From positions 1-64,000 of the forward strand of contig NZ_JABJRC010000009.1 of the NCBI RefSeq assembly GCF_013131805.1: a stretch of 64,000 nt of DNA, given 5' to 3'. Source of the stretch: Kribbella sandramycini (lineage in GTDB: Bacteria > Actinomycetota > Actinomycetes > Propionibacteriales > Kribbellaceae). The notes under the pieces are model-generated. The model saw only the letters and a program-made list of their open reading frames with translations. It ran no database searches and was not told the origin of the DNA. Position numbers and translations under genes: made by a program. This document shows, in pieces, positions 31,729 through 41,510 of the stretch; the first letter of the stretch is position 1; each line of letters opens with the position of its first letter.

Positions 31729-32926
31729 TCCGCAGTGCCCTGGCCGCGGCGGCGAACGCCGTGGCCAGGGCGCAGCCGATCGCGATCACGAGGAAGCCGA
31801 GGGACGGCGTCCCGGCGTCGACGATCGGGCCCATCAGCAGCAGGCCGAGCGGCCCGGCGGCGAGGGCGACCGAGGTGTAGCTGCCGATCACGCGGCCGCG
31901 CAGGTGTTCGGGTGTGCGCGCCTGCATGACGACGGCGACAACCGGGTTGATCGGGCCGCTGGCGATCCCGGTGCCGAACGCGAGCGCGATCAGGACGGGG
32001 AGCGGCGGGAGCAGCGCGAACGCGGCGAGGCCCAGGGTGGTGATCGTCAGGGTGGCGATCAGGACCGGGCGCTCGCGGAGGCGGTGACCGGCCGCGCCGT
32101 ACAGGATCGCGCCGATCAGGCCGCCGGCGGCGAACGCGGCGACGACGAAGCCGTAGTACGTCGCCTGGTCGGTGGCCTGCAGGTGCGCGTTCAGGACGAC
32201 GGACTCGAACGGCGCGATGAAGCCGACCAGGACGGCGGCGGTGATCGCGACCGTGCGCAGGCCGGGCTCGCGGAGCAGGAAGCGCAGGCCGACGACGATC
32301 GAGCGCAGGTAGGGCTCCTTGGCCGGTTTCGCGGACAGGTGCGCCGGGATCGTCAGCGCGGTGATGGTTGCCGAGAGCAAGAACATGCCGACGGTCACCC
32401 AGAGGACGTTGAAACCGCCCAGCGTGACGAGCAGGACGCCCGCGATCCCCGGGCCGGCCAGTGCGCCGGTCGCCTCGGCCGCTTCACCCCAGGCGTTGAC
32501 CCGCGGCAACGGCGTATCGGTGGCCTTCGCGACGTCGGGGCGCAGGGTCTCGCGGGCCGCGGTGCCGGGGCCGTCGAAGACCGCGCCGAGGGCGACGAGG
32601 GCGAGGATCCCCCAGAACGGCAGGCCGAACGCCTCGTCGAGGAACGCGAGCAGCGCGACCGCCAGCGCGCTGAGGATGTCGGCCCCCACCGCGCAGAACC
32701 GCCGTCCGAGCCGGTCGATCAGCGCGCCGCCGAACAGCGCCGACAACACCACCGGCGCAATAGCCGCCGCCCCCGCAACGCCGGCCGCCGTAGCACTCCC
32801 CGTTCTTTGCAGGATCAGCCAAGGCACAGCCACCGCGACGATCGCATTCCCAGTAACCGAAAGCGAAGTAGCCGCGAGTAGTCCAGTGAGCGGACGCCGT
32901 GTTGTCGGTGCTAGTTGCTGGGTCAC
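31721..32926 (-). CDS. MFS transporter (drug-efflux type)
   Basis: A 401-residue transporter with about 12 membrane helices. The loop 2-3 motif is GGALIDRLGRR, typical of enterobactin-exporter/drug-efflux MFS proteins. The GTG at 32926 overlaps the TGA of the tetR gene (GTGA), which fixes the start and shows coupling. The 12 helices run from about residue 14 to 398. The likely role is export of a toxic or signalling compound under control of the coupled TetR regulator. The substrate is unknown. Confidence 0.88.
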   Translation of the reverse strand: MTQQLAPTTRRPLTGLLAATSLSVTGNAIVAVAVPWLILQRTGSATAAGVAGAAAIAPVVLSALFGGALIDRLGRRFCAVGADILSALAVALLAFLDEAFGLPFWGILALVALGAVFDGPGTAARETLRPDVAKATDTPLPRVNAWGEAAEATGALAGPGIAGVLLVTLGGFNVLWVTVGMFLLSATITALTIPAHLSAKPAKEPYLRSIVVGLRFLLREPGLRTVAITAAVLVGFIAPFESVVLNAHLQATDQATYYGFVVAAFAAGGLIGAILYGAAGHRLRERPVLIATLTITTLGLAAFALLPPLPVLIALAFGTGIASGPINPVVAVVMQARTPEHLRGRVIGSYTSVALAAGPLGLLLMGPIVDAGTPSLGFLVIAIGCALATAFAAAARALRTT

Positions 32927-33507
32927 AAGCCACAGCCTTTGAGGAAGGTTCTCAGGGTTAGGGGGGTGGCTTCGCGGGGGGCGAGGTTGCCGGAGGCGAT
33001 GTGGTCCCAGGCGGAGTAGGTGAGGGAGTAGAGGGTGCCTACTACCCACCAGGGTGGGAGGTCGGGGGCGATCAGGTCGGCTTGCTGGGCGTGGGCGATG
33101 AAGCGTTCGAGCGGGGCGTCCAGCTCGGGGATGCGGGCCTGGAGAGTTTCGTCGACGGCGGCCCGGGGTTGCTGGAGGAGGAAGTCGAGGCGGGGGCCGA
33201 GCGGGATGTAGGCGTGCACCAGGCGAGTGAGGATCGCCTGCAGTTCAGCCCGCGAGGTGGTCTCGTCGACGCCGTGGACGCCGGCGTTCATCGTCGCGTC
33301 GGCACAGCGGTCGAGCGAGTCGTGCGCGAGGGCGAGCAGGAGCGCCTCACGGGTGGGGAAGCGGTTGTGCAGCGTCGTCCGGCCGACCCCGGCGGCCGCG
33401 GCGACGTCGGCCAGGGATGCGCCCGGCTGGGCGGTCAGCACCTCGGCGGCGATCTCCAGGATCGTCACCGGGTCACTCGAGGTCACTCTCCGCGCTTGAA
33501 CACTCAT
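32923..33507 (-). CDS. TetR-family transcriptional regulator
   Basis: A 194-residue repressor. The N-terminal helix-turn-helix is at about residues 15-60 (SLADVAAAAGVGRTTLHNRFPTREALL). The C-terminal ligand domain is helical. The ATG at 33507 gives MSVQARRVTSS. It is followed by a coupled MFS gene and is divergent from a cytochrome P450 gene. An inverted repeat (33510-33534) immediately upstream of its start is the probable operator. It likely represses itself, the exporter and perhaps the P450. Confidence 0.9.
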   Translation of the reverse strand: MSVQARRVTSSDPVTILEIAAEVLTAQPGASLADVAAAAGVGRTTLHNRFPTREALLLALAHDSLDRCADATMNAGVHGVDETTSRAELQAILTRLVHAYIPLGPRLDFLLQQPRAAVDETLQARIPELDAPLERFIAHAQQADLIAPDLPPWWVVGTLYSLTYSAWDHIASGNLAPREATPLTLRTFLKGCGL

Positions 33508-33509
33508 GT

Positions 33510-33534
33510 TCAGAACTATACATTGATGTTCTGA
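33510..33534. promoter_or_regulatory. Candidate TetR operator
   Basis: TCAGAAC (33510-33516) and GTTCTGA (33528-33534) form a perfect 7-bp inverted repeat with an 11-nt AT-rich spacer. It is in the 57-bp divergent gap between tetR and the P450 gene and contains TATACAT, which could serve as a -10 box. Confidence 0.6.
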
Positions 33535-33564
33535 TCTGATGCCAGATGATCCGGGAGGGAACCC

Positions 33565-34806
33565 ATGGAACTCGGTCTCACCGCTCAGTTCGCCGCCCAA
33601 CGCGCAATCCAGCGCCTGCTCCGGCTGCTCGGTGACCCCGTCAGCGATTTCCAGCACCCGAGTCGCCGTGACGATCCGTATCCGGTGCTCCAGCGGATGC
33701 GCGACCGCGGCCCGCTCTGGAAGTCGATGTCCGGCGCCTGGGTCGCCACCACGTACGACGTCTGCGAGACATTGCTCCGCGATCGCCGGATCGGCGTCCG
33801 GCACGCCGACGGCCGCCCGCCGTACGAGATGAACATCGGCGTCCAGCCGCCGTGGACGAACACCTTCCTGGAGATGGACCCGCCCGACCACACCCGCCTC
33901 CGGCGCCTGGTCACCCCGGCCTTCAGCCGCGGCCGGATGCCGGCGTACGAGGAGCGGATCGGCGTCGTCGTCGACGAGCTGATCGACGAGCTCGAGACGG
34001 CGCGCGAGTTCGATCTGATCGAGCGGTTCGCCGGTCCGTTGCCGATCACGGTGATCCGGGAGCTGCTCGGCGTCCCGGACGGTGACGACGCGGCGTTCGC
34101 CCACTACGGCAAGGTGGTCGGGGCCGCGGTCGATCTGAACAGCGCGGCCGACGTCCCGGAGATCCGCGCGGTCAGCCATGCGCTCCGCAAACTCTTCGCC
34201 GAGCTGATCGAGGAGCGGTCGAAGAATCCGGGCGACGACGTCATCTCCACGCTGGTCACCGCGCTCGACGCGGAGCGCATCACGCCGGAGGAGCTGGTGA
34301 CGACGGCCGGTCTGCTCCTGCTGGCCGGGTTCGAGACCACGGTCAACCTGTTGGGCAACGGCGTCCAGCTGCTCCTCGACCATCCCGAGCAGTGGGCGAT
34401 GCTGCGCGCCGACCCCGACCTGGCGCCGCGGGTCGTCGAGGAGACGCTGCGCTTCGAGACGCCGTTCCAGTTCGGCGTCCGCTTCACGCACGAGCCGATC
34501 ACCGTCGCCGATGTCGACCTACCGGCCGATGCGCCCGTGCTGATCATGTTCGGGCTGGCCAACCGCGACCCCGAGGTCTTCCCCGACCCGGACGCCTTCG
34601 ACATCTACCGTGATGCGCCGAAGGAACACCTGGCCTTCGCCACCGGCCCGCACTACTGCCTGGGCGCACCGCTGGCCCGCATGGAAGGCGACCTGGCCTT
34701 CCGGGCCCTGGCAACCCGCCTTCCCACCCTGCATCGAACCGGTCCCGCCAAGCCGCGGCCGTCCTCCCTGGTCCGCGGCTTCCTCACCCTTCCGCTGGCG
34801 GTTTAG
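33565..34806 (+). CDS. Cytochrome P450
   Basis: A 413-residue bacterial class I P450. I-helix AGFETT (oxygen activation), K-helix EETLR and the heme-ligand loop FATGPHYCLGAPLAR with Cys365 are all present. GGGAGGG precedes the ATG at 33565. It needs a ferredoxin and reductase, which are not local. The divergent TetR/MFS pair suggests an oxidised compound that is exported or detoxified. The 3' end overlaps the convergent GH13 gene by 4 bp. Confidence 0.94.
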   Translation: MELGLTAQFAAQRAIQRLLRLLGDPVSDFQHPSRRDDPYPVLQRMRDRGPLWKSMSGAWVATTYDVCETLLRDRRIGVRHADGRPPYEMNIGVQPPWTNTFLEMDPPDHTRLRRLVTPAFSRGRMPAYEERIGVVVDELIDELETAREFDLIERFAGPLPITVIRELLGVPDGDDAAFAHYGKVVGAAVDLNSAADVPEIRAVSHALRKLFAELIEERSKNPGDDVISTLVTALDAERITPEELVTTAGLLLLAGFETTVNLLGNGVQLLLDHPEQWAMLRADPDLAPRVVEETLRFETPFQFGVRFTHEPITVADVDLPADAPVLIMFGLANRDPEVFPDPDAFDIYRDAPKEHLAFATGPHYCLGAPLARMEGDLAFRALATRLPTLHRTGPAKPRPSSLVRGFLTLPLAV

Positions 34807-36436
34807 CTCGCCAGCCAGGCGGTGACGTCGGTCGGCAGCTTGCCGTCGACCAGCTCGCCGCTGCTCAGCAGTACGGCGCTGTGCGGCGGCAGCTCGACCG
34901 GATCGGCGCCGAAGTTGGTGACGCAACGGAAGTCACCCCGAATGAAGGAGAGAACGTCGGCTGGGGAGTCGTCATCCCAGGTCAGCCGGCCGTCACCCAG
35001 ATCCGGATGCTCGCGCCGGATCTTCAGTGCAGCCTTGTAGAGGTTCAAATGGCTGCCTGGGCTCGCTTGCTGCGACTGCGCGGTCAGCGACGCCCAGTCG
35101 GCCGGCTGGGGGAGCCACGGCTGCCCGTCACCCGGACCGAACCCGTACGGCGGTTCTGCGCCCGACCATGGGATGGGGACGCGGCAGCCGTCACGGCCGC
35201 GGTTGGTGTGCCCGGAGCGCTCCCAGACCGGGTCGTCGAGCACCTCCTCCGGCAAGTCCTCCACTTCGGGCAGTCCGAGCTCGTCGCCCTGGTAGATGTA
35301 CGCACCGCCCGGAAGCGCGAGCTCCAGCAGCGCAGCGGCCCGGGCGCGCCGCAGTCCGAGTTCGAGATCGGTCGGTACGACGCCCGCGCCCTCCAGCGCG
35401 TCCGCGAGCGCACGGCCGTATCGGGTGCGGTGCCGAATGGTGTCGTGATTGCTGAGCACCCAGGTCGCCGGTGCGCCGACGGCCCACAGACTGTGCGTCG
35501 AGCGGTCGACCACCTCGCGCAGGTCCTTCGCCTCCCACGCAGCGCGCAGGGCGTCGAAGTTGAACGCCGACTGCAGCTCGTTGGGCCGCACGTACTGCGC
35601 CAGCCGCTCCGGCGGTGACAGCCACGCCTCGGCCACGAAGACCCGCGGGCCCTGTGGCGTCTCGGCGTACTCGTCGGCGATCGCACGCCACCGCTGGTGG
35701 ATGGTGTGGACGCCGGGCTGGTCGTAGAACGGGTTGCCGACGTACTTCTCGCTGGTCGGCTGCCCGTCCTTCAGCGGTACGTCGGGCAGCGTCGCATCCT
35801 TGGCCATCGAATCGGCGACATCGATCCGGAACCCGTCGATCCCGCGGTCGAACCAGAACCGCAGGATCGAGTCGAACTCCTCGATCACCTTCGGGTGGTC
35901 CCAGTTCCAGTCCGGTTGGGAGATGTCGAACATGTGCAAGTACCACTGGCCGTCGTCGATCTGTTGCCACGCGCCGCCGCCGAAGGTGGCCGGCCAGTTG
36001 GTCGGCGGGCGGCCCTCGACGCCGTCCCGGAACCAGAACAGCTCGCGCTCGGGCGAGCCCTGACCCGCCGCGAGCGCCGCCTTGAACCACGGGTGCTCCC
36101 AGGAGCAGTGGTTCGGGACCAGGTCGATCAGGATCCGCAGCCCGAGCGCGTGCGCCTCGGCGATCAGGGCGTCGGCATCCGCCAGCGTGCCGAAGTCGGG
36201 GTTGATGTCCCGGTAGTCGGACACGTCGTACCCGCCGTCGAGCAGCGGGGACGGATACCACGGGCTGATCCACAGGGCGTCCACGCCGAGGTCGGCCAGG
36301 TACGGCAGCCGGGCCCGGATGCCGTTCAGGTCGCCGGTGCCGTCACCGTCGGAGTCGGCGAACGAGCGCGGTACACCTGGTAGACGACGGCGCTACGCCA
36401 CCAGTCGTCAGCTGGTCTGGTCGCTTGTTCTGTCAT
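34803..36436 (-). pseudogene. GH13 alpha-glucosidase, frameshifted near the N-terminus
   Basis: The gene begins MTEQATRPADDWWRSAVVYQ at 36436, then loses frame at about 36369-36372, where YPRSFADS should follow: one C is missing in the minus strand (TACCGCGCTCG instead of TACCCGCGCTCG). Restoring it gives a 544-residue enzyme. The remainder is open in the other frame and contains the catalytic Asp (GFRIDVADS), Glu (FVAEAW) and Asp (LSNHDTIRH). An internal Met at 36284 would give a product lacking the first barrel strand. It is either a recent mutation or a sequencing error. It would hydrolyse alpha-glucosides from the nearby importer. Confidence 0.85.
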
Positions 36437-36617
36437 GACGTCCAGCCTCGCACGCGGACGCGGCTCAGCTGTGACAGTCGTCTCAGCGGCGACCCCGCCT
36501 GTCGCGCCGACGCCCGAGGTGGCTAGTCTCAGGCCGACGGAACGCGCCGGCGACCGTGCCCTCTGCACCGCAGCCTGCCGCGGCCCAACTCGAACAGGCG
36601 AGAGAGGGACCACAGTC

Positions 36618-37793
36618 GTGGACTTGATGGAGTACCAGGCGAAGACTGTCTTCGCCAAGCACGGTGTAGGGACGACGGTGGGTGAAGTCGTCACCACGCC
36701 GGAGGACGCCCGCGCGGCGGCCGAGAAGCTCGGCGGCGGCACGGTGGTCGTGAAGGCCCAGGTGCTGACCGGCGGCCGCGGCAAGGCCGGCGGCGTCAAA
36801 CTCGCCGCGAACCCGGACGAGGCCGAAGAGCGCGCCCGCGAGATCCTTGGTCTGGACATCAAGGGTCACATCGTCAAGACGCTGAACATCGTTCCGGCCG
36901 CCGCGATCGCCGAGGAGTACTACTTCTCCTTCCTGATCGACCGCGCCAACCGCAACTACCTCTGCATCGCCTCCGCCGCCGGCGGGATGGAGATCGAGGA
37001 GGTCGCGCACACCAACCCGGACGCGGTCGCCAAGATCTCGATCGACCCGGCCACCGGTGTCGACGAGGCCAAGGCCCGGGAGATCGCGACCCAGGCCGGC
37101 TACCCGGCCGACATCATCGACGCCGTCGCGCCGGAGATCGTCAAGCTGTACGGCGTCTTCCTGAGCGAGGACGCGACGCTGGTCGAGGTCAACCCGCTGG
37201 TCAAGCTGAAGGACGGCCGCGTCGAGGCTCTCGACGGCAAGGTCTCGCTGGACGAGAACGCCGACTTCCGGCACCCCGAGCACGCGGACTTCGCCGACAC
37301 CTCGGCGGCCGACCCGCTGGAGGCGGCGGCCAAGGCCAAGGGCCTGAACTACGTGAAGCTCGACGGCTCGGTCGGCATCATCGGCAACGGCGCGGGTCTC
37401 GTGATGAGCACCCTCGACGTCGTCGCGTACGCCGGCGAGGAGTTCGGCGGCCAGAAGCCGGCCAACTTCCTCGACATCGGCGGCGGCGCGTCCGCCGAGG
37501 TGATGGCCAACGGGCTGGAGATCATCATCTCCGACCCGCAGGTGAAGAGCGTGTTCGTCAACGTCTTCGGCGGGATCACCGCCTGTGACGCGGTCGCGAA
37601 CGGCATCGTGCAGGCCTTCGAGCTGCTGGCCGCGCGCGGCGAGGCCGTGAGCAAGCCGCTGGTCGTCCGGCTGGACGGGAACAACGCCGAGGAGGGCCGC
37701 CGGATCCTCGACGAGGCCGGGCTCGCCGGGCTGGAGCGGGTCGACACCATGGACGGCGCCGCCAAGCGGGCCGCCGAGCTGGCTGCGAAGTAA
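36618..37793 (+). CDS. sucC: Succinyl-CoA synthetase (ADP-forming) beta subunit
   Basis: A 391-residue ATP-grasp subunit beginning with GTG (MDLMEYQAKTVFAKHG), with GAGAGGG upstream. ATP-grasp elements include VVVKAQVLTGGRGKAGGVK (about residues 45-65) and the C-terminal CoA-ligase half has NFLDIGGGASAE and NVFGGITACD. It makes ATP and succinate from succinyl-CoA in the TCA cycle with SucD, encoded 15 bp downstream. A weak -10 TAGTCT (36524-36529) is the only promoter candidate seen in the 181-bp gap upstream. Confidence 0.97.
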   Translation: MDLMEYQAKTVFAKHGVGTTVGEVVTTPEDARAAAEKLGGGTVVVKAQVLTGGRGKAGGVKLAANPDEAEERAREILGLDIKGHIVKTLNIVPAAAIAEEYYFSFLIDRANRNYLCIASAAGGMEIEEVAHTNPDAVAKISIDPATGVDEAKAREIATQAGYPADIIDAVAPEIVKLYGVFLSEDATLVEVNPLVKLKDGRVEALDGKVSLDENADFRHPEHADFADTSAADPLEAAAKAKGLNYVKLDGSVGIIGNGAGLVMSTLDVVAYAGEEFGGQKPANFLDIGGGASAEVMANGLEIIISDPQVKSVFVNVFGGITACDAVANGIVQAFELLAARGEAVSKPLVVRLDGNNAEEGRRILDEAGLAGLERVDTMDGAAKRAAELAAK

Positions 37794-37807
37794 GGGATCG
37801 CTGAACA

Positions 37808-38698
37808 ATGTCTATCTTCCTGACCAAGGACAGCAAGGTCATCGTCCAGGGCATGACCGGCTCGGAAGGCACCAAGCACACCACCCGGATGCTTGCCTCC
37901 GGCACCAACATCGTCGGCGGCGTGAACCCGCGCAAGGCCGGCACCAGCCAGGACTTCGACGGGACGGCGGTGCCGGTGTTCGGCACGGTCGCCGACGCGG
38001 TGGCGCAGACCGGCGCGAACGTGTCGGTCATCTTCGTGCCGCCGAAGTTCACCAAGGACGCCGTCCTGGAGGCCGTCGCGGCCGAGGTGCCGCTGGTCGT
38101 GGTGATCACCGAGGGCGTGCCGGTCCACGACACGGCCGCGTTCTTCGCCGCCGCGCAGGCGTCCGGCAAGACCCGGATCATCGGCCCGAACTGCCCGGGC
38201 ATCATCACCCCGGGTGAGTCGAACGCCGGCATCATCCCGGCCGATATCGCCGGCCAGGGCCGGATCGGCCTGGTGTCGAAGTCCGGCACGCTGACCTACC
38301 AGATGATGTACGAGCTGCGGGACTTCGGCTTCTCCACCGCCATCGGCATCGGCGGCGACCCGATCATCGGCACCACCCACATCGACGCGCTGCAGGCGTT
38401 CCAGGACGACCCGGACACCGACGCGATCGTGATGATCGGCGAGATCGGCGGCGACGCCGAGGAGCGGGCCGCGGCCTTCATCAAGGACCACGTCACCAAG
38501 CCGGTCGTCGGCTACGTGGCCGGTTTCACCGCGCCCGAGGGCAAGACCATGGGCCACGCCGGCGCCATCGTCTCCGGCTCCTCCGGCACGGCGGCCGCCA
38601 AGCAGGAGGCCCTCGAGGCCGTCGGCGTCAAGGTCGGCAAGACGCCGACCGAGACCGCCAACCTGATGCGGGAAATCATGGAGAACCTGGCCAAGTAA
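37808..38698 (+). CDS. sucD: Succinyl-CoA synthetase alpha subunit
   Basis: A 296-residue CoA-binding subunit. The N-terminal Rossmann part has IVQGMTGSEG and GGVNPRKAG. The phosphohistidine is in TMGHAGAIVSGSSGTA near residue 250. AAGGGA precedes the ATG. It is in operon with sucC. A terminator-like hairpin (38714-38746) closes the operon. Confidence 0.97.
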   Translation: MSIFLTKDSKVIVQGMTGSEGTKHTTRMLASGTNIVGGVNPRKAGTSQDFDGTAVPVFGTVADAVAQTGANVSVIFVPPKFTKDAVLEAVAAEVPLVVVITEGVPVHDTAAFFAAAQASGKTRIIGPNCPGIITPGESNAGIIPADIAGQGRIGLVSKSGTLTYQMMYELRDFGFSTAIGIGGDPIIGTTHIDALQAFQDDPDTDAIVMIGEIGGDAEERAAAFIKDHVTKPVVGYVAGFTAPEGKTMGHAGAIVSGSSGTAAAKQEALEAVGVKVGKTPTETANLMREIMENLAK

Positions 38699-38713
38699 CA
38701 CCAGCCGCTCCGA

Positions 38714-38746
38714 CAGAGCCCGTGGCCCGAGTGGCCGCGGGTTCTG
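38714..38746. terminator. Terminator between sucD and the convergent sensor-like gene
   Basis: CAGAGCCCGTGGCC pairs with GGCCGCGGGTTCTG (14 bp with two G-U pairs) across a 5-nt loop. It sits between two convergent genes and is followed by TTATTTG, so it may act on both strands. Confidence 0.7.
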
Positions 38747-40063
38747 TTATTTGTAGGCGGCGGAGCGCTCGGCCGCGCGGGTCAGCGTCTCCAGAAACGC
38801 GGAGTCGGAGATGTCCAGGTTCGGCAGGACGGGGTAGAGCAGATAGACGGCGTGGCTGCCGTTGGCCGCGACGCCGATCCGCATCTTGAACTTCTTGCCG
38901 TTCCCGGTCTCGAACGACGCCTCCCAGGCCTTGCCCTTGACCGGGCCGGTGGCAACCGTGCCGGAGACGCTGACCTTCGCGGTCGAGACGTTCTTCTGGC
39001 AGCCGTCGAAGGTCTTCCGGAACTTGCTCACGTACGCCGAAGCGGCGGCCGTCGAGGCGAAGCGGGCGACGGTGTCGTCGAGGCCGAACTCGGTGGGGAC
39101 CTTGGCATCCGGCGCGAGATAGGTCTGCGTGCTGACCTTGCTCGCCTTCTCCTTCTTCGGGTCCGTCACGCATTGGATGACGCTCGCGGCGCGGGCCGGC
39201 GTACCGACCCAGGGCGCGTCGATCGCGCTCAGCACGGGCAGATCGACCGGCGCCATGAACCCGGGCGGCTCGGTCGGCAGCAGGCTCGGCTTGACCGCGG
39301 GCGTGCCGCTGCCGCAGCCGCCCGACTCGGTGCAGATCTTCTGGACGGCGGCGCTCGTCGTGCTCAGCAGGGCGGTCGGCTTGGGCGGCGCCGAGCCGAT
39401 GCTGTCGTGCTGGACGACGACCGTGGCCTGCCCGGCCAGCGTGATCGAGATCGCCTTGTACTTCGTCTTCGGGCCGGACGGCTGCGCGAAGACGCCGATC
39501 CAGCCGCGGTCGCCCAGCCCGGTCGTCTGGTAACTGGCGCTCAGCCTGGTCCGCTTCTCGGAGACGCAGCCGCTGAACCAGCTCACGATCGTCGCGTACG
39601 CCTTGCCGGCGGCGGTCGCGTCGTTCGAGACCTCGACGTACTGGACGGCGGTCTCCTTGGTCGAGCGGTTCTGGAAGGTGCGCACCCAGTTCCGCGCGAC
39701 GGAGGCATCGGCGACGCTCTGCGACTGGCAGACGAACACGTGACTGGTGTCGTCGCCGCCGCCCAGCGTCTTCATGTCCCAGCTGCCGGTGGGGCTCAGC
39801 GTCTTCACGCCGGCCGTGTCGAGCAGCGCGGTGTCACTGGCCAGGACCTTGGACTTGCTCGGCTTGTCGTCGCCGCCGCCCTTCGCGCCGGCCGAGTCGT
39901 CACCGCCGAAGGCGTTCAGCGCGGCGATACCGCCGCCGCCGACCAGCACCACCACAGCGGCGCCGGCAGCGATCGTCTGGTTCCGCTTACGCGCCTTCTG
40001 CCGCCGGACCTCACGGGCAGCGGCGCGACCGCCTCCACGGGCTGCGCGGTGGGAACCGGCCAA
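38747..40063 (-). CDS. Membrane-anchored protein with duplicated PknH-like extracellular sensor domain
   Basis: A 438-residue protein starting at TTG (40063), chosen because AGGAGG lies 6-7 nt upstream. A short basic cytoplasmic tail precedes one membrane helix (about residues 27-46, IAAGAAVVVLVGGGGIAAL). The outer region has two similar domains (about 95-210 and 270-435), each with a WVRTFQN/VSKFRKTF helix and paired cysteines (VFVCQ...SGCV; IQCV...DGCQ), resembling the PknH extracellular sensor fold. No kinase domain is attached. The function is presumably extracellular ligand binding. Confidence 0.75.
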   Translation of the reverse strand: MAGSHRAARGGGRAAAREVRRQKARKRNQTIAAGAAVVVLVGGGGIAALNAFGGDDSAGAKGGGDDKPSKSKVLASDTALLDTAGVKTLSPTGSWDMKTLGGGDDTSHVFVCQSQSVADASVARNWVRTFQNRSTKETAVQYVEVSNDATAAGKAYATIVSWFSGCVSEKRTRLSASYQTTGLGDRGWIGVFAQPSGPKTKYKAISITLAGQATVVVQHDSIGSAPPKPTALLSTTSAAVQKICTESGGCGSGTPAVKPSLLPTEPPGFMAPVDLPVLSAIDAPWVGTPARAASVIQCVTDPKKEKASKVSTQTYLAPDAKVPTEFGLDDTVARFASTAAASAYVSKFRKTFDGCQKNVSTAKVSVSGTVATGPVKGKAWEASFETGNGKKFKMRIGVAANGSHAVYLLYPVLPNLDISDSAFLETLTRAAERSAAYK

Positions 40064-40240
40064 AGCTCGACCTCCTGACACTGATTCCGACCGACAGTAC
40101 TCGGTGGATCCGGATCGCCCACAATCTGCTACCCCCCTGCGTGCGCAGGTGGACCGAGCGTGAGCAACCGGCCCGAAGTCTTCCATATCCGGCGTGTCCG
40201 GCACAGCGGTGTCCAGCAGGGGAGCGACCATGGGAGTCAG

Positions 40241-41500
40241 ATGACCGACACGCTCAGCCGCCCGGGCGCTCCAGGCGGCGATTCTGCCCCTACGCCCGGC
40301 CCCGCTCAGGCCCCGGACGCCGCTCCGACCAGGCCTGTCATCTTGTCGGCGGTGCTCTCGGCGGGCGCCTGTCTGCTCACTGGCCTCCTGACCTGTACGG
40401 CGGTCGCCGTCATCGGTTGGCTCGCCGCAACCTTCGGCAGTGCGTCGGGCGCCGTCCGAGCCGGTGCGTCCGTTTGGCTGATCGCCCACAAGTCCGGTGT
40501 GACGCTGGGCGGCGCGAGTATCTCCGTCGCGCCTCTCGGTCTGACGCTGTTCTTCGCCTGGTGTCTGTACCGCGGTGGCAAGTCGGCGGCGCGGACCAGC
40601 GCGGCCGACCGGACTCAGGAGCTGATGACGCTCATCGGCACGTACGCCGCCGCGTACGGCCTCGGCGCGCTGATCGTGGCGTTGCTCACCTCTGAGGGCA
40701 CACTGCACGCCTCACCGCTGTCAGCGTTCTTCGGCGCCGCCTCGCTCGCGCTGGTCGCCGGGACGCTCGGCGTACTGGTCGAGTCCGGTGCGGCGCACGA
40801 CCTGGCCGATGCGACGCCGAGCGGGCTGCGGGACGCCGTACCGGCCGCTGCGGCCGCCGTACTCACAGTGCTCGCCGTCGCCTCGGTCCTGTACGGCGTA
40901 CTGCTCGCCATCCACTTCTCCCGCGCGACCGGCATGCTGGAGCTGCTGGGCGCCGGAGTGATCGGCTCGGTCGTGCTGTTCGCGATCTGCCTGATGCTCG
41001 TCCCGAACGTGATTCTGTACGTCGTGGCGTTCCTCGCCGGTCCGGGCTTCCAGCTGGGAGTCGGTACGACGATCGCCCCGACCGGCGTGGACGTCGGCAA
41101 CCTGCCCGCGCTGCCGCTGCTGGCCGCAGTCCCGGCGGATGGCGCGACGCCGACGTACCTCCTGGTGTTGACCGCCCTTGTCCCGCTCGGGGCCGGTGCG
41201 GTGGCCGGGCTGATCGTCGTACGCCGAGGCCGCGCCGAACAGCACACCGACGCGCTGGGCTGGGATGCGTTCGCGCTGCGCGGCGGAATCGCGGCTCTGG
41301 TGGCCGGGGTGGCCTTCTTCGTGCTGATGGCTCTGTCCGGCGGTGCAGCGGGCCCCGGGCGGATGGCTGAGGTCGGCGTACCGGCTGCTCTGCCCGCTGC
41401 CGGCGTACTGACCGCTGGGATGGCTATCGGGGCCGCCATCACCGCTGCGGTGGCGGCTGCCCGCCGACCGGCTGAACCGGAGCCTGAAGCCGAGCGATAG
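40241..41500 (+). CDS. Multi-spanning membrane protein (DUF6350-like)
   Basis: A 419-residue integral membrane protein with about nine to ten helices, starting MTDTLSRPGAPGG. The ATG at 40241 has GGGAG close upstream. Its position between sucCD and purN-purH matches the conserved actinobacterial neighbourhood of the DUF6350 family, on which the assignment mainly rests. Homologues of this group are annotated as cell-division or envelope proteins, but the function is not established. The last codon is 10 bp before purN, so it is probably cotranscribed with the purine genes. Confidence 0.8.
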   Translation: MTDTLSRPGAPGGDSAPTPGPAQAPDAAPTRPVILSAVLSAGACLLTGLLTCTAVAVIGWLAATFGSASGAVRAGASVWLIAHKSGVTLGGASISVAPLGLTLFFAWCLYRGGKSAARTSAADRTQELMTLIGTYAAAYGLGALIVALLTSEGTLHASPLSAFFGAASLALVAGTLGVLVESGAAHDLADATPSGLRDAVPAAAAAVLTVLAVASVLYGVLLAIHFSRATGMLELLGAGVIGSVVLFAICLMLVPNVILYVVAFLAGPGFQLGVGTTIAPTGVDVGNLPALPLLAAVPADGATPTYLLVLTALVPLGAGAVAGLIVVRRGRAEQHTDALGWDAFALRGGIAALVAGVAFFVLMALSGGAAGPGRMAEVGVPAALPAAGVLTAGMAIGAAITAAVAAARRPAEPEPEAER

Positions 41501-41510
41501 GCTTCCCGGC

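Noticed and set aside
32923..34491. 522-codon reading through the TetR gene
   Set aside because: The upstream part is an antisense shadow of the P450 gene; the TetR homology starts at MSVQARR (33507).
34803..36284. GH13 gene taken as intact from an internal Met
   Set aside because: The upstream 50 codons show clear homology in another frame and a one-base change joins them; an internal start would delete the first barrel strand.
37349..38701. 450-codon frame antisense to sucD and the end of sucC
   Set aside because: The sense strand encodes certain sucCD with all motifs; the antisense frame is compositional.
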